Source: Salinivirga cyanobacteriivorans
Lineage (GTDB): Bacteria; Bacteroidota; Bacteroidia; Bacteroidales; Salinivirgaceae
Direction of reading: 5' to 3'
Length of the DNA stretch: 64,000 nucleotides
NCBI RefSeq assembly: GCF_001443605.1
Contig: NZ_CP013118.1
Span: 248,001-312,000 of the forward strand
Part shown: positions 1 to 7,510 of the stretch, one piece after another
Position numbering within the stretch: the first letter of the stretch is position 1
Layout of the letters: each line of letters starts with the position of its first letter
Position numbers and translations under genes: made by a program
The notes under the pieces: generated by a model
The model's database searches: none
Told to the model about the DNA's origin: nothing
Seen by the model: the letters and a program-made list of their open reading frames with translations, nothing else

Positions 1-215
1 TAAGCTCTCTTTACATTCAGCTTTTCAGCCAGTTGCTGTTGGGTCAAATGCGCTTTCTTGCGTGATTCTTTCACCAATTCTGCAACCATATACGCTTCGG
101 CTTTTTGTTCGAAGTTTTTACGGCTTTCTGTTCCTTTTTTACCATACTTCCCGTCAAAAAGTTCATTAATTGTTTTCGGATTAGTTCCGCTGTTGGTTTT
201 ATCGTTTGTCTTCAT
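1..215 (-). CDS. higA: HigA-like XRE antitoxin (partial, runs off window)
   Basis: The minus-strand frame opens with ATG at 213-215 and runs off the left edge. It reads MKTNDKTNSGTNPKTINELF at the start and then a helix-turn-helix beginning (ESRKKAHLTQQQLAEKLNVK). An XRE-type HTH directly downstream of, and overlapping by 17 nt, a HigB-like toxin gene is the classic toxin-first HigBA layout. The antitoxin would neutralise HigB and repress the pair. It is the accessory TA module of element copy 1. The C-terminus is not visible. Confidence 0.8.
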   Translation of the reverse strand, partial: MKTNDKTNSGTNPKTINELFDGKYGKKGTESRKNFEQKAEAYMVAELVKESRKKAHLTQQQLAEKLNVKRA

Positions 216-525
216 AATACATCCTCCTTAATTTCTTTGCTTGGTCTATTTCTTTTCGCGGTGTTTTCTGCGTTTTCTTCTGAAAACCATGCAGTAAAAT
301 CACCAGTTTATTATCATCGAAAAAGGTAAATACCCGGTAAATATTACTTCCAACTTCGATTCTAATTTCATAAATTCCATCTTCCAGGTGTCTAAAGAAC
401 TTCGTTGGTATTCTTTGCATCGATATTATAATTTGCAAAATATAATCAACTTTGTCCTTAACCTTTTGTGGGAGCGGATTATAAAACTCCCAAAAATAAT
501 CTTTGTATGGTTCAAGTATTCTCAT
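199..525 (-). CDS. higB: HigB/RelE-type toxin (phage Gp49-like)
   Basis: This 108-residue protein has the compact basic RelE/HigB pattern: an N-terminal helix region, a strand pair with YEIRIEVGSNIYRVFTFF, then LVILLHGFQKKTQKTPRKEI and a basic tail. The family are ribosome-dependent mRNA interferases paired with an XRE antitoxin. It precedes and overlaps the antitoxin gene by 17 nt. It occupies the slot next to the recombinases that holds a ParE-like pair in copies 2 and 4 and a DUF4160/DUF2442 pair in copy 3, so it probably stabilises the element. Assignment rests on pattern and context. Confidence 0.85.
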   Translation of the reverse strand: MRILEPYKDYFWEFYNPLPQKVKDKVDYILQIIISMQRIPTKFFRHLEDGIYEIRIEVGSNIYRVFTFFDDNKLVILLHGFQKKTQKTPRKEIDQAKKLRRMYYEDKR

Positions 526-564
526 AATTATACGACAAATGTAACTAATTAGTTTCTTTTTTCA

Positions 565-1428
565 TTACTTCAACGGATGATATTTTTCCAACTCCTTTTG
601 CAGACCTTCTAAATTGTCCGTTCTGTAACGCTCTGTGCTGCTTACGTACTTGTGTCCGGCCATGTATTGAACTTCCCGTAAATTGTAATGTTGCAACCAA
701 TTTGTAATGACCGATGCCCTGATTTGTGCTATGTTTTTTAACCTCGGTTCGTACCTGTTTATCATTGCTTTTATTCTCGGCATTCCCCGGATCAACCGCT
801 TTTTGTGGAACAAATAGTTTCCTTCAATAGCTTCATTTAAATACTTTCTTTCGGTTAAAAGATATTCGTGCAATGGCAGTATTTGAAAGGGTTTTAACTC
901 CAAAATGCGTTTATTGGTTCGTCGGGTCGATGGCACATAAATTTTGCCTTTGTCCAGTTGCAAATGATTGATTTCCAGTTTTACCAGCTCAGAAGTTTGC
1001 AGACCCTGGTAAATTTTTAATCCTAAAATGATGTGATAGGTTTTCAGGGTGTTTTTGTGCGTCCAATGGTTGCGGCTTTCGGGGAACTTTTGGTACATTT
1101 CATCGAGCTGCTTTTGGGTAAACAAATCGTGCGGCACTGTGCGCTGTACGCCTTTTAACCTGACGGATTCTGCAACGTTCGGCAAGCCTTTAAATTCCAA
1201 GTAATAGCCGATTTTCTTTAACTCTAAGTTGATGGTTTTGGCCGACACGCCTTCAGCTTTCCGGTGGCGGATGTATTGCATTAAAGTTTCATGTTCAACT
1301 ACATCAGTTGAAGGAAAAAATTCATATAGATAAGTTTTAAACCGCTTTTCAATGAAAGAACTGTAATCACCGGCCGTGCTTTTGGCGAAGTTTTTTTCAA
1401 CCAGGTATTTTCTAAAATGTGGGTTCAT
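565..1428 (-). CDS. Tyrosine recombinase, short partner (element copy 1), degenerate active site
   Basis: This 287-residue protein has the two-domain layout of tyrosine recombinases. The end of the catalytic domain is clear (GHKYVSSTERYR, with the His and the nucleophile Tyr). The first catalytic Arg, expected in a GLRxxE box, is Gln (YQGLQTSEL), and the His of HxxR is replaced (IAQIRAS). The Arg of box II is kept. The same changes recur in the other intact copies, so this is a family property and not decay. It overlaps the upstream full-catalytic partner by 17 nt. I infer a heteromeric recombinase in which this subunit has a reduced or structural role. Confidence 0.85.
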   Translation of the reverse strand: MNPHFRKYLVEKNFAKSTAGDYSSFIEKRFKTYLYEFFPSTDVVEHETLMQYIRHRKAEGVSAKTINLELKKIGYYLEFKGLPNVAESVRLKGVQRTVPHDLFTQKQLDEMYQKFPESRNHWTHKNTLKTYHIILGLKIYQGLQTSELVKLEINHLQLDKGKIYVPSTRRTNKRILELKPFQILPLHEYLLTERKYLNEAIEGNYLFHKKRLIRGMPRIKAMINRYEPRLKNIAQIRASVITNWLQHYNLREVQYMAGHKYVSSTERYRTDNLEGLQKELEKYHPLK

Positions 1429-2338
1429 TTACCAAGTGCGTATATTTTTGTGTACTCTCTATTGATTTGTGCCCAAGAAACAAAGCAATGTTTTCTAACC
1501 GCATGCCGTCCTGTAAAAGATGCGTGGCAATGGAGTGCCGTAAAATATGCAGCCCAAAGGTTTTCTGTTTTAATTTTTCATGGTTTGCTTGGTTTTTCAG
1601 CAGTTGCAAACGGTTGTACATGCCTTGCCGGCTCCACCGCTTTCCGCGACGGCTCAAAAGCAACGCTTCGTTTTTTTGTCCGTTTAAAAGTTCACTCCGT
1701 TGATTGAAAACATACGCCTGCAGATCGGCTTTAACTTGTCCGCTCATGGGAACGTAACGCTGCCTGTAACCTTTTCCTTGCCTGACATACAACAAGTTTT
1801 TGTCAAAAAGCAGATCGCTGATATTCAACTCCATGCCTTCGCTTGCCCGTAACCCGCAACCGTAATAAATCCCGAGCATCGTCGTATCTCGCTGATTGTA
1901 CAAGTTTGTTTCGGATTTGGCCGATTTGTACAAGGCTTGTATTTCGGTTTTGCTCAGATACGTTGCTGTTTCGTTGGTTTTGAGCAATCCGGGCTTAATG
2001 CTCAGGTTTGCCGTGCCTGTTAGTTGCAAATATTTGCTCAAAAGTCGCAGCGTGGTAATGTGTTTGTTGATGTAACCTGCGCTCAGACTGCCCGGTCGGT
2101 TGCAGTTGGGGCGGTGCTGCAGATAATTCAGGTAGCTTTTTATTTGCCCGGTTTTAAAGTTTCGTAAATGATGGGTTTGGTTTTGTTCCAAAAACGATAA
2201 AAATTCCTGCGTGTTCCAGTAACTGAGCTTTACCGTATGCGGATTGTAGTTCAGTGTTTCCAGCCACTTTCGGAAGTTTTCGGATAAAAACACGAACTGT
2301 TTACTCTGGATTTCCCTATTAACACTTTTTTGGAACAT
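1412..2338 (-). CDS. Tyrosine recombinase, catalytic partner (element copy 1)
   Basis: A 308-residue XerC/D-like integrase. The N-terminal SAM-like DNA-binding part covers about residues 20-125. The catalytic domain keeps all residues: Arg I in YYGCGLRASEG, the beta-hairpin Lys in GKGYRQRYVPM, HILRHSIATHLL, and LGHKSIESTQKYTH with His and Tyr. The start is ATG, inside a repeated GGAAC/GTTCC motif. It lies downstream of the primase gene and overlaps the short recombinase by 17 nt, so the two are translationally coupled. Expected role: strand exchange for element integration and excision. Confidence 0.93.
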   Translation of the reverse strand: MFQKSVNREIQSKQFVFLSENFRKWLETLNYNPHTVKLSYWNTQEFLSFLEQNQTHHLRNFKTGQIKSYLNYLQHRPNCNRPGSLSAGYINKHITTLRLLSKYLQLTGTANLSIKPGLLKTNETATYLSKTEIQALYKSAKSETNLYNQRDTTMLGIYYGCGLRASEGMELNISDLLFDKNLLYVRQGKGYRQRYVPMSGQVKADLQAYVFNQRSELLNGQKNEALLLSRRGKRWSRQGMYNRLQLLKNQANHEKLKQKTFGLHILRHSIATHLLQDGMRLENIALFLGHKSIESTQKYTHLVNEPTF

Positions 2339-2432
2339 GGAACGCTAAGGGTTGTTTGAGTTTTAATTGTCTAAAAATTAGTTTTTTATGTGATTTTCTG
2401 GCGTTCCAACTGGTGTTCCGGCGCTTTGGAAC
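2332..2432. repeat. GGAAC/GTTCC repeat cluster at primase-recombinase junction (copy 1)
   Basis: GGAAC occurs at 2332-2336 and 2339-2343, its inverse GTTCC at 2403-2407 and 2415-2419, and GGAAC again at 2428-2432. The cluster spans the end of the primase frame and the recombinase start codon. Copy 4 has the same motif; copies 2 and 3 have GGGTC/GACCC in a similar arrangement. Function is unknown; a binding site for an element-encoded protein is an inference. Confidence 0.6.
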
Positions 2433-3949
2433 GCCAGCTTTTCAATTTGGCCGAACAGGTACGCTTTGATTTCGCTTCGAAGCTTGGTGATATTGTCCCA
2501 ATAGATTATTTTGTACTTAAACCCACGGTTGGCATAACCGCCCGATTGTTGCAGGTATTCTAGTTCCATTAATTCATTGAGGTAACGAAAAAGCTGTGTT
2601 TTACTCAGGTTCAGTGCATGCCGGATTTCCCGTTGCATGAATTCATAGTTTTGCGGGTTTTCTTTTGCCAAAATGTAAGCTTTCAGCTGCTCAAAGAACT
2701 GCCGCAATGAGCCGTCCAACTCGTCCACTTTCAAAAAAATACTGTCGAACATGATCTCTACGGCTGTTTTCAGGTCTTCGGGTTCGGTGATAATTCTGCC
2801 CCGGTCATCTCGCTTGCGCTGGTATTGGTGGATTAAGGTCACTTGTTTTACAAAACTCAAAAACAGTTCGTGTAAACGCCTTATTTTATGGGCTTGGGGT
2901 GGGAGTTTTATCTTGTCGGCATAGGGGTTTATTACTTTTAAAGGCTTTAATATGCGGATGCAGTTTTGCAAAAATTCCTTTGCTTCAACTTCCTGCTTTT
3001 TTTCTATCGTTCCGCTGGCGGTTTTGCTTTGGTAATTCATGATCTTTTTGGTTTGTTCGCTGCTTTCATCCACGGCCACAATAAACATTCGGCTCATATT
3101 GTCTTCGTAAATTTGCCCGTGCGTGGTGGCGCAGATGCTGGCCATTGGGCCGCGGACGATCCGTTGGGCGCTGCGTATGTTTCCGTTTTCATCTTTTTGG
3201 CTCGTGGAGCTGCTGAGTTGGTTGTTGCTGATCAGCTCCCGCCAGGCAAACAAGGCTTCTTCTTTCAGCCCGTCGATGTCTTCCAAACAGATCAGTTTGT
3301 TTCTAAAAAAATATTCATCGTAGTTGTAAAAGCTGTTTTCCGTAACGCGCGTAAATTTTACTACTCGTTCCGGTGGCATCAGTGCCGCTATTTTTGAAAG
3401 TAAATGTGTTTTTCCACTGCCCGAGCTGCCTTGTATGAGCGCATGCAGCGTGTCGGGCATTTTATGGCTTGTACCAATAATAAACAAAAACAATCGGTTA
3501 TTTTCTTCGCCTACGATGCCCGATTTTCCAATTAGTTCGTTCAAGTTTTGTATTAAATTTTCTTTCTGCAGAAAGGTTTTGCATTTGGCTTGTTCCGCTA
3601 AGCTTAAAGCTTTGTCGCTTGAGTTTTCTTCGGTGGTTTGTTGCAGTTGATTATCTCTGTATTCTTCCAGTAAATCGGTTAGTTCTGATAAGTCGTTTTC
3701 TACCAGATCGCTGCGCATATCCAGTTTTTCGCTTGCTTCTCTTGCTTCTTTCCGGGTTTGTTTTTCTTCGTATAAATCTAATCGGCAGCGGTATTTTATC
3801 CCTGTTTCCAGGTGCTGTACGTCAAGGCTCACCAGCATGCGGTCGAAGGTTTTCGGCAGGCTGCCTTTGATAATGTAACGGGCGGTGGGGGTTTCGTGGA
3901 TAATTTTGTTTGGTTGGTTGGTATCTAAAGGAGAAAGATTGAGCTGTTG

Positions 3950-4062
3950 AGACGCACTGCAGTGCGTCTTTACTTCGGTAGTGGCTTCCTTTGGAGACGC
4001 ATGGCAATGCGTCTGTACATTGGTAGTGGCGGCTTTCTTTGGAGACGTAAGGCACTGTGTCC
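3950..4062. repeat. REP-like palindromes inside primase coding sequence (copy 1)
   Basis: Perfect 20-bp palindrome AGACGCACTGCAGTGCGTCT at 3950-3969, near-palindrome AGACGCATGGCAATGCGTCT at 3995-4014, and a decayed third unit at about 4043-4062. They lie in frame in the linker between Toprim and the ATPase and are translated as Cys/His/Thr-rich filler. Copy 2 lacks them, so they are insertions. Confidence 0.8.
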
Positions 4063-4195
4063 GGCTTCCGACGGATTGCGTCTGTACGACAGGCTGTCGT
4101 TCTTCGATTAATTGCAGTATTGCTTCCTTGCCGTAGTTTACAAAGAGGCTGTTGATGTCTTCGCCGTCGGGCGTTGGTACTGTTGAGACAAGGCA

Positions 4196-4215
4196 TGCCT
4201 TGTCTTTAATCAGTT
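4196..4215. repeat. 20-bp perfect palindrome in Toprim coding region
   Basis: AGACAAGGCATGCCTTGTCT is a perfect palindrome translated as part of KDKACLVST. It is also present in copy 2 (29610-29629) and copy 4 (57061-57080). Copy 3 has a different sequence there. Confidence 0.7.
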
Positions 4216-4367
4216 CTTCGCTGTATTTCCTTGCCGCTTCTTTTCCGGCTTGGTCGCCATCAAAAAAGAAGATTATTTCCTCCAGATTGGATAATTGGCT
4301 TATGGCTGCTTTGTGTTCGGCGGTTAGGCCGTTGGTGCCGTAAGCGGCTAAAATTGAATATTGATTA

Positions 4368-5337
4368 TAGAGGTCAGTATTTAACTGCATATTAAATCTG
4401 CTTGCTTTACTTTATCAGCAATAACCATCCTGCGTACCAAATTATTGAAAATATTCTTTTTCATTTGAGAACGATTAAGTCGGTAGCAAAACTCGTCAAG
4501 ATACCTGTTGATATTGTGAGTGCTAACCCATGAGTAAGTGGTTCTTATCCAAGATTTAACTTGATGAATCATTGTGTGCAAAGCCTTGAAGTTGGAACCT
4601 CTGTCACTCTCGATTTGTCTTATATCATAGCTTGACATGAGTGGACGGTAGCCCTTCCATTGATCTGTTGTTACCTTTGCCTGTTGAGAAATATGCGCAT
4701 CGAACATTTTTTCTAGCTCTTTCGATGAGTAGTTGTCTATTTTCATCGAGTACATGCGTTTAACCTTACCATCATCAGTAAGCTCTACAGCACATATAAC
4801 CTTCTTTTTCTTAATATGGTAACTACGTCCAACTTTTCCCTCTTCCTTTCCACCAATTACAAACTCATCAATATGTACATTTCCACTCATTGGGTTATTA
4901 CCGCTTGACTTCATCGCTTCCCGTACTTTATGCATAAACAGTCGAGCTGTTTTCTCAGTAACCCCAAAGCGTTCTCCAACATAACTTGCAGATAAACTTT
5001 TGGTTGTAGTTGCCATTTCAAAGCAAATAAAAAAAGCCTTTTGAACACCAAATTTAACTTTGTGGAATAGTGTATTTGCTGTTGCTGATTCAGTATGACT
5101 ACACTTATTACACGTTCTTGAATGATTCTTTCTTACTTGACTTCCGGTATGACCACATTTAACACATCTAAATCCATCTTGCCATTTAATATGAGCTAAA
5201 TATTCAATACACTTTTCATCCGAATTAAAGCGTGTAGCAAACTCTATGAGGTTTTGTCCTTTGAATAATTCCATTAAATCATTGATTTTATTGGTATCAA
5301 AGATAATATATTATATGAATTTATCTACTGACCTCTA
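4368..5337 (-). mobile_element. IS1595-family (ISXO2-like) insertion sequence
   Basis: The 970-bp element has terminal inverted repeats TAGAGGTCAGTA (left) and TACTGACCTCTA (right). It is flanked by an 8-bp direct repeat ATTGATTA at 4360-4367 and 5338-5345. It interrupts the Toprim region of the primase gene; the uninterrupted sequence is seen at about 29775 in copy 2. One transposase gene fills it. Confidence 0.93.
4381..5274 (-). CDS. IS1595-like (ISXO2-type) transposase
   Basis: This 297-residue protein has an N-terminal zinc ribbon (CVKCGHTG...CNKCSHTE), then an ISXO2-like DDE-type domain with HIDEFVIGGKEEGKVGRSYH and TTDQWKGYRPL, and a C-terminal YSWVSTHNINRYLDEFCYRLNR box. These are the hallmarks of IS1595 transposases. 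The gene sits inside a complete IS with matched ends and a target duplication, so the insertion may be recent and the enzyme functional. Confidence 0.93.
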   Translation of the reverse strand: MELFKGQNLIEFATRFNSDEKCIEYLAHIKWQDGFRCVKCGHTGSQVRKNHSRTCNKCSHTESATANTLFHKVKFGVQKAFFICFEMATTTKSLSASYVGERFGVTEKTARLFMHKVREAMKSSGNNPMSGNVHIDEFVIGGKEEGKVGRSYHIKKKKVICAVELTDDGKVKRMYSMKIDNYSSKELEKMFDAHISQQAKVTTDQWKGYRPLMSSYDIRQIESDRGSNFKALHTMIHQVKSWIRTTYSWVSTHNINRYLDEFCYRLNRSQMKKNIFNNLVRRMVIADKVKQADLICS

Positions 5338-6040
5338 ATTGATTATTTTCTATTGATAATTGAAGTGTGGCTGCATCTATGATGGCCTCGGTGATTATCA
5401 GGGTTTCAGTGTGTTTGTCAGGGTAGTGTGGATAAAGTCCTTTCCGGTTTTCGGTGTAGTAGTGTTTGCCAAATTCTGCGTTATGGCCGTTGCTTTCGGT
5501 GATTCTTCTGCCGTACAGGCTTACGATATTCCCGTTTTTGTCTTTCAATGGGAAGGTGATGCACTGTTTGAGTTTTTTCCAGTTTACTCCTGAGTTATAG
5601 CCAACTTCTTGTAATTCTTCTAAGCAGCGGTTTCTCAAATATTCTTGTGCTTTGGGGCTGCGTGGGAGGCCGTCTTTTTGCCTGTTAAATAGCTCGGCAA
5701 AGTTTTCGGCCTCCTTCACGCTAGCCTTACCTGAAGAAATCCCCATAACTTCAGTATTTTCTCCTGCCAGTTCTGCAGCTTTTTTTAACGCTGTATGCTT
5801 ATCGCAATTTTCTTTGTCCTGGATAAATTGTATCACATCGCCGGTTTTGCCGCAGCCAAAGCAGTTGTAAGTGTTGGTTTCTGTATAAATTTTGCAGCTT
5901 GGTTTGTCGTCTTCGTGGAACGGACATTTAATGTGGTCGTTCTTATCGGGTTTAATACCGTAGTGCGCCAAAACGCTCATTATGGGCAGCCGTTTTTTGA
6001 TGTCGGGGATTTGCATGCGAAAAAAAGTTTAAAATTTTAT

Positions 6041-6164
6041 TTGATACCTTATTCGGTACAAAGATACACTATAAAATATTTCAGGCAAATTTTATTAGAT
6101 TTTATATTACCTTTTAAGATACCTATATTTGCATTATTACTTGATTATACGGTGTCTTGATACC
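6041..6164. promoter_or_regulatory. Divergent primase/xre promoter-operator region (copy 1)
   Basis: TAnnTTTG boxes are present in both directions: TATATTTG at 6124-6131 facing xre (ATG 6181) and TATCTTTG (complement of 6059-6066) facing the primase (ATG 6016). TACC-TTATTC-GGTA at 6045-6058 abuts the primase -7 box. A second imperfect palindrome, GGTGTCTTGATACC at 6151-6164, lies just before xre. GATACC half-sites recur. I infer repressor operators controlling both promoters. Confidence 0.65.
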
Positions 6165-6180
6165 CTAATAAGCTTCAAAA

Positions 6181-6522
6181 ATGACAACATTTGGCAAAAA
6201 ACTAAGAGAGTGTAGAGAGGCAGCAGGTCTTTCGCAAAGGGAGCTGGCAAAGCTTTTAAATACTTCTTATTCTGTTGTTGGTAAATACGAGCGTGATGAA
6301 ATGACTCCTTCTGTAGAAGCAGCAAAAAAAATAGCCAAACTGGTTAATACCACAGTTGGCTACCTATTAGGTGAAACAAATGAAACTAATGTACTTAAAG
6401 ACCCTGATATGCTTCGTCGTTTAAACCAAATCAGTGAACTGCCGGAAGAAGATAAATACTGCATTCTTTACACTCTGGATGGCTTACTACAAAATGTAAA
6501 AGCTAAACAGGCGTTTAGGTAG
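6181..6522 (+). CDS. XRE-family repressor (element copy 1)
   Basis: This 113-residue protein has an N-terminal HTH (LRECREAAGLSQRELAKLLN, then VVGKYERDEMTPS) followed by KLVNTTVGYLLGE and a C-terminal helix ending QNVKAKQAFR. It is divergent from the primase gene with matched operator-like repeats between them, the arrangement of a phage-type repressor controlling replication and recombination genes. It is closest in pattern to copy 2 and differs from copies 3 and 4 in the HTH, as do the operators. Confidence 0.9.
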   Translation: MTTFGKKLRECREAAGLSQRELAKLLNTSYSVVGKYERDEMTPSVEAAKKIAKLVNTTVGYLLGETNETNVLKDPDMLRRLNQISELPEEDKYCILYTLDGLLQNVKAKQAFR

Positions 6523-6542
6523 TTAAACAAAAAAACATTACC

Positions 6543-7487
6543 TTACTCCATCAACTCCTCTTCTTCCTCCGGCTCTTCGTAGGCCTTTTCCCAATCATCG
6601 GTGTAAAGTAATTTATAGTTATGGGGGATTCTTTCAAATTCAACAAACTTCATGTAAGAACTTGCATACAGCTGTTTCAGTTCTTCTAATGGTAATTGTC
6701 GGTATTTTGGGAACAATTCTTCTACAGATTCCGGCTGATATGAGCGGGTATACTTTACTTCGTAAAACATGCCCTTTTCGTTGCCGGGAATGTCTCTTGA
6801 GTTGCTATAATAAATCATTTCCCATGTATCACCATACTGCACCATTCGCTTATAAGTAGGGACTTTTATTAGAAGACGGCTTTTACTCAATAAACTTCCT
6901 TTCGCTGACCACCAGAAATAATCATCTTCTTCCTTTTCAAAATGCAACGGTAAATCAACACCGTATTGAGCTGTACGTTTTATGGCTGTTTTGCTAGAGG
7001 CTCCTATCTGCCAGTAAGGAATAGTATCAATTAAATACAGCCGGTGCAATTTGGCGTTGCCAGAAACAATATAACCCCGCCAATTAACCGTATCGTATTT
7101 AACCAGAAACAAACTATCGTAAGGAAAGTGTTCATCGCACGTGGGTTGAACTTCCAACGTATCTCTTAAATATCGATATCTTTTATAAGGTGTTTTTCGT
7201 TTTACAAGATAATAGTCGATATAAGGTTTTTTTGCAGGCCAGGGCTCAATTTCAAATATTCCATCATACTCTCTTGGATCAATATTTTCATACAAAACAG
7301 TCCAATCTCTCTCTGCTACGGTATCGGGAATGTCTGGACATAGTCGCCGTTTGAATGCCAAATTTTTATTATCAACCATACTGCATACACTCCAGAAAAA
7401 ACGCTTTTGGTGTTGTGTTTGTTTTATAGTTTGAGAATGACTACTTAATGTTGAAATAATTAAGATTATGAATAATAATTTTCTCAT
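6543..7487 (-). CDS. Exported putative immunity protein for the HEFMH metallopeptidase tip
   Basis: A 314-residue protein with a clear signal peptide (MRKLLFIILIISTLSSHSQ) and a mature part rich in Tyr, Lys and acidic residues, ending in a Glu-rich tail. I recognise no family. It lies 23 bp downstream of the tip-encoding frame at 7511-9589, the position of the immunity gene in every cassette here. The export signal suggests the paired toxin acts outside the cytoplasm. Function as immunity is inferred from position only. Confidence 0.7.
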   Translation of the reverse strand: MRKLLFIILIISTLSSHSQTIKQTQHQKRFFWSVCSMVDNKNLAFKRRLCPDIPDTVAERDWTVLYENIDPREYDGIFEIEPWPAKKPYIDYYLVKRKTPYKRYRYLRDTLEVQPTCDEHFPYDSLFLVKYDTVNWRGYIVSGNAKLHRLYLIDTIPYWQIGASSKTAIKRTAQYGVDLPLHFEKEEDDYFWWSAKGSLLSKSRLLIKVPTYKRMVQYGDTWEMIYYSNSRDIPGNEKGMFYEVKYTRSYQPESVEELFPKYRQLPLEELKQLYASSYMKFVEFERIPHNYKLLYTDDWEKAYEEPEEEEELME

Positions 7488-7510
7488 GTCAAGGTCAATT
7501 TATTTGCTTT

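Larger units (their letters stand above)
2378..6016 (-). pseudogene. CHC2/Toprim primase-ATPase, split by an IS1595-like insertion (copy 1)
   Basis: The N-terminal piece (5321-6016) starts MQIPDIKKRLPIMSVLAHYG and holds the CHC2 zinc finger (CPFHEDD...YNCFGCGKTGD) and the start of Toprim. The C-terminal piece (2378 to about 4367) holds the rest of Toprim (EIIFFFDGDQAG), a Walker A ATPase (GSSGSGKTHL), an acidic Walker B-like CLEDIDG and a C-terminal winged-helix-like part. Removing the IS (4368-5337) and one 8-bp target duplication rejoins the frame to match copies 3 and 4. Expected role: replication of an excised element. The gene is broken here. Confidence 0.88.

Noticed and set aside
565..2338. 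Recombinase-in-trio (RIT) element
   Set aside because: Only two recombinase genes occur in each copy, the next gene being a primase.
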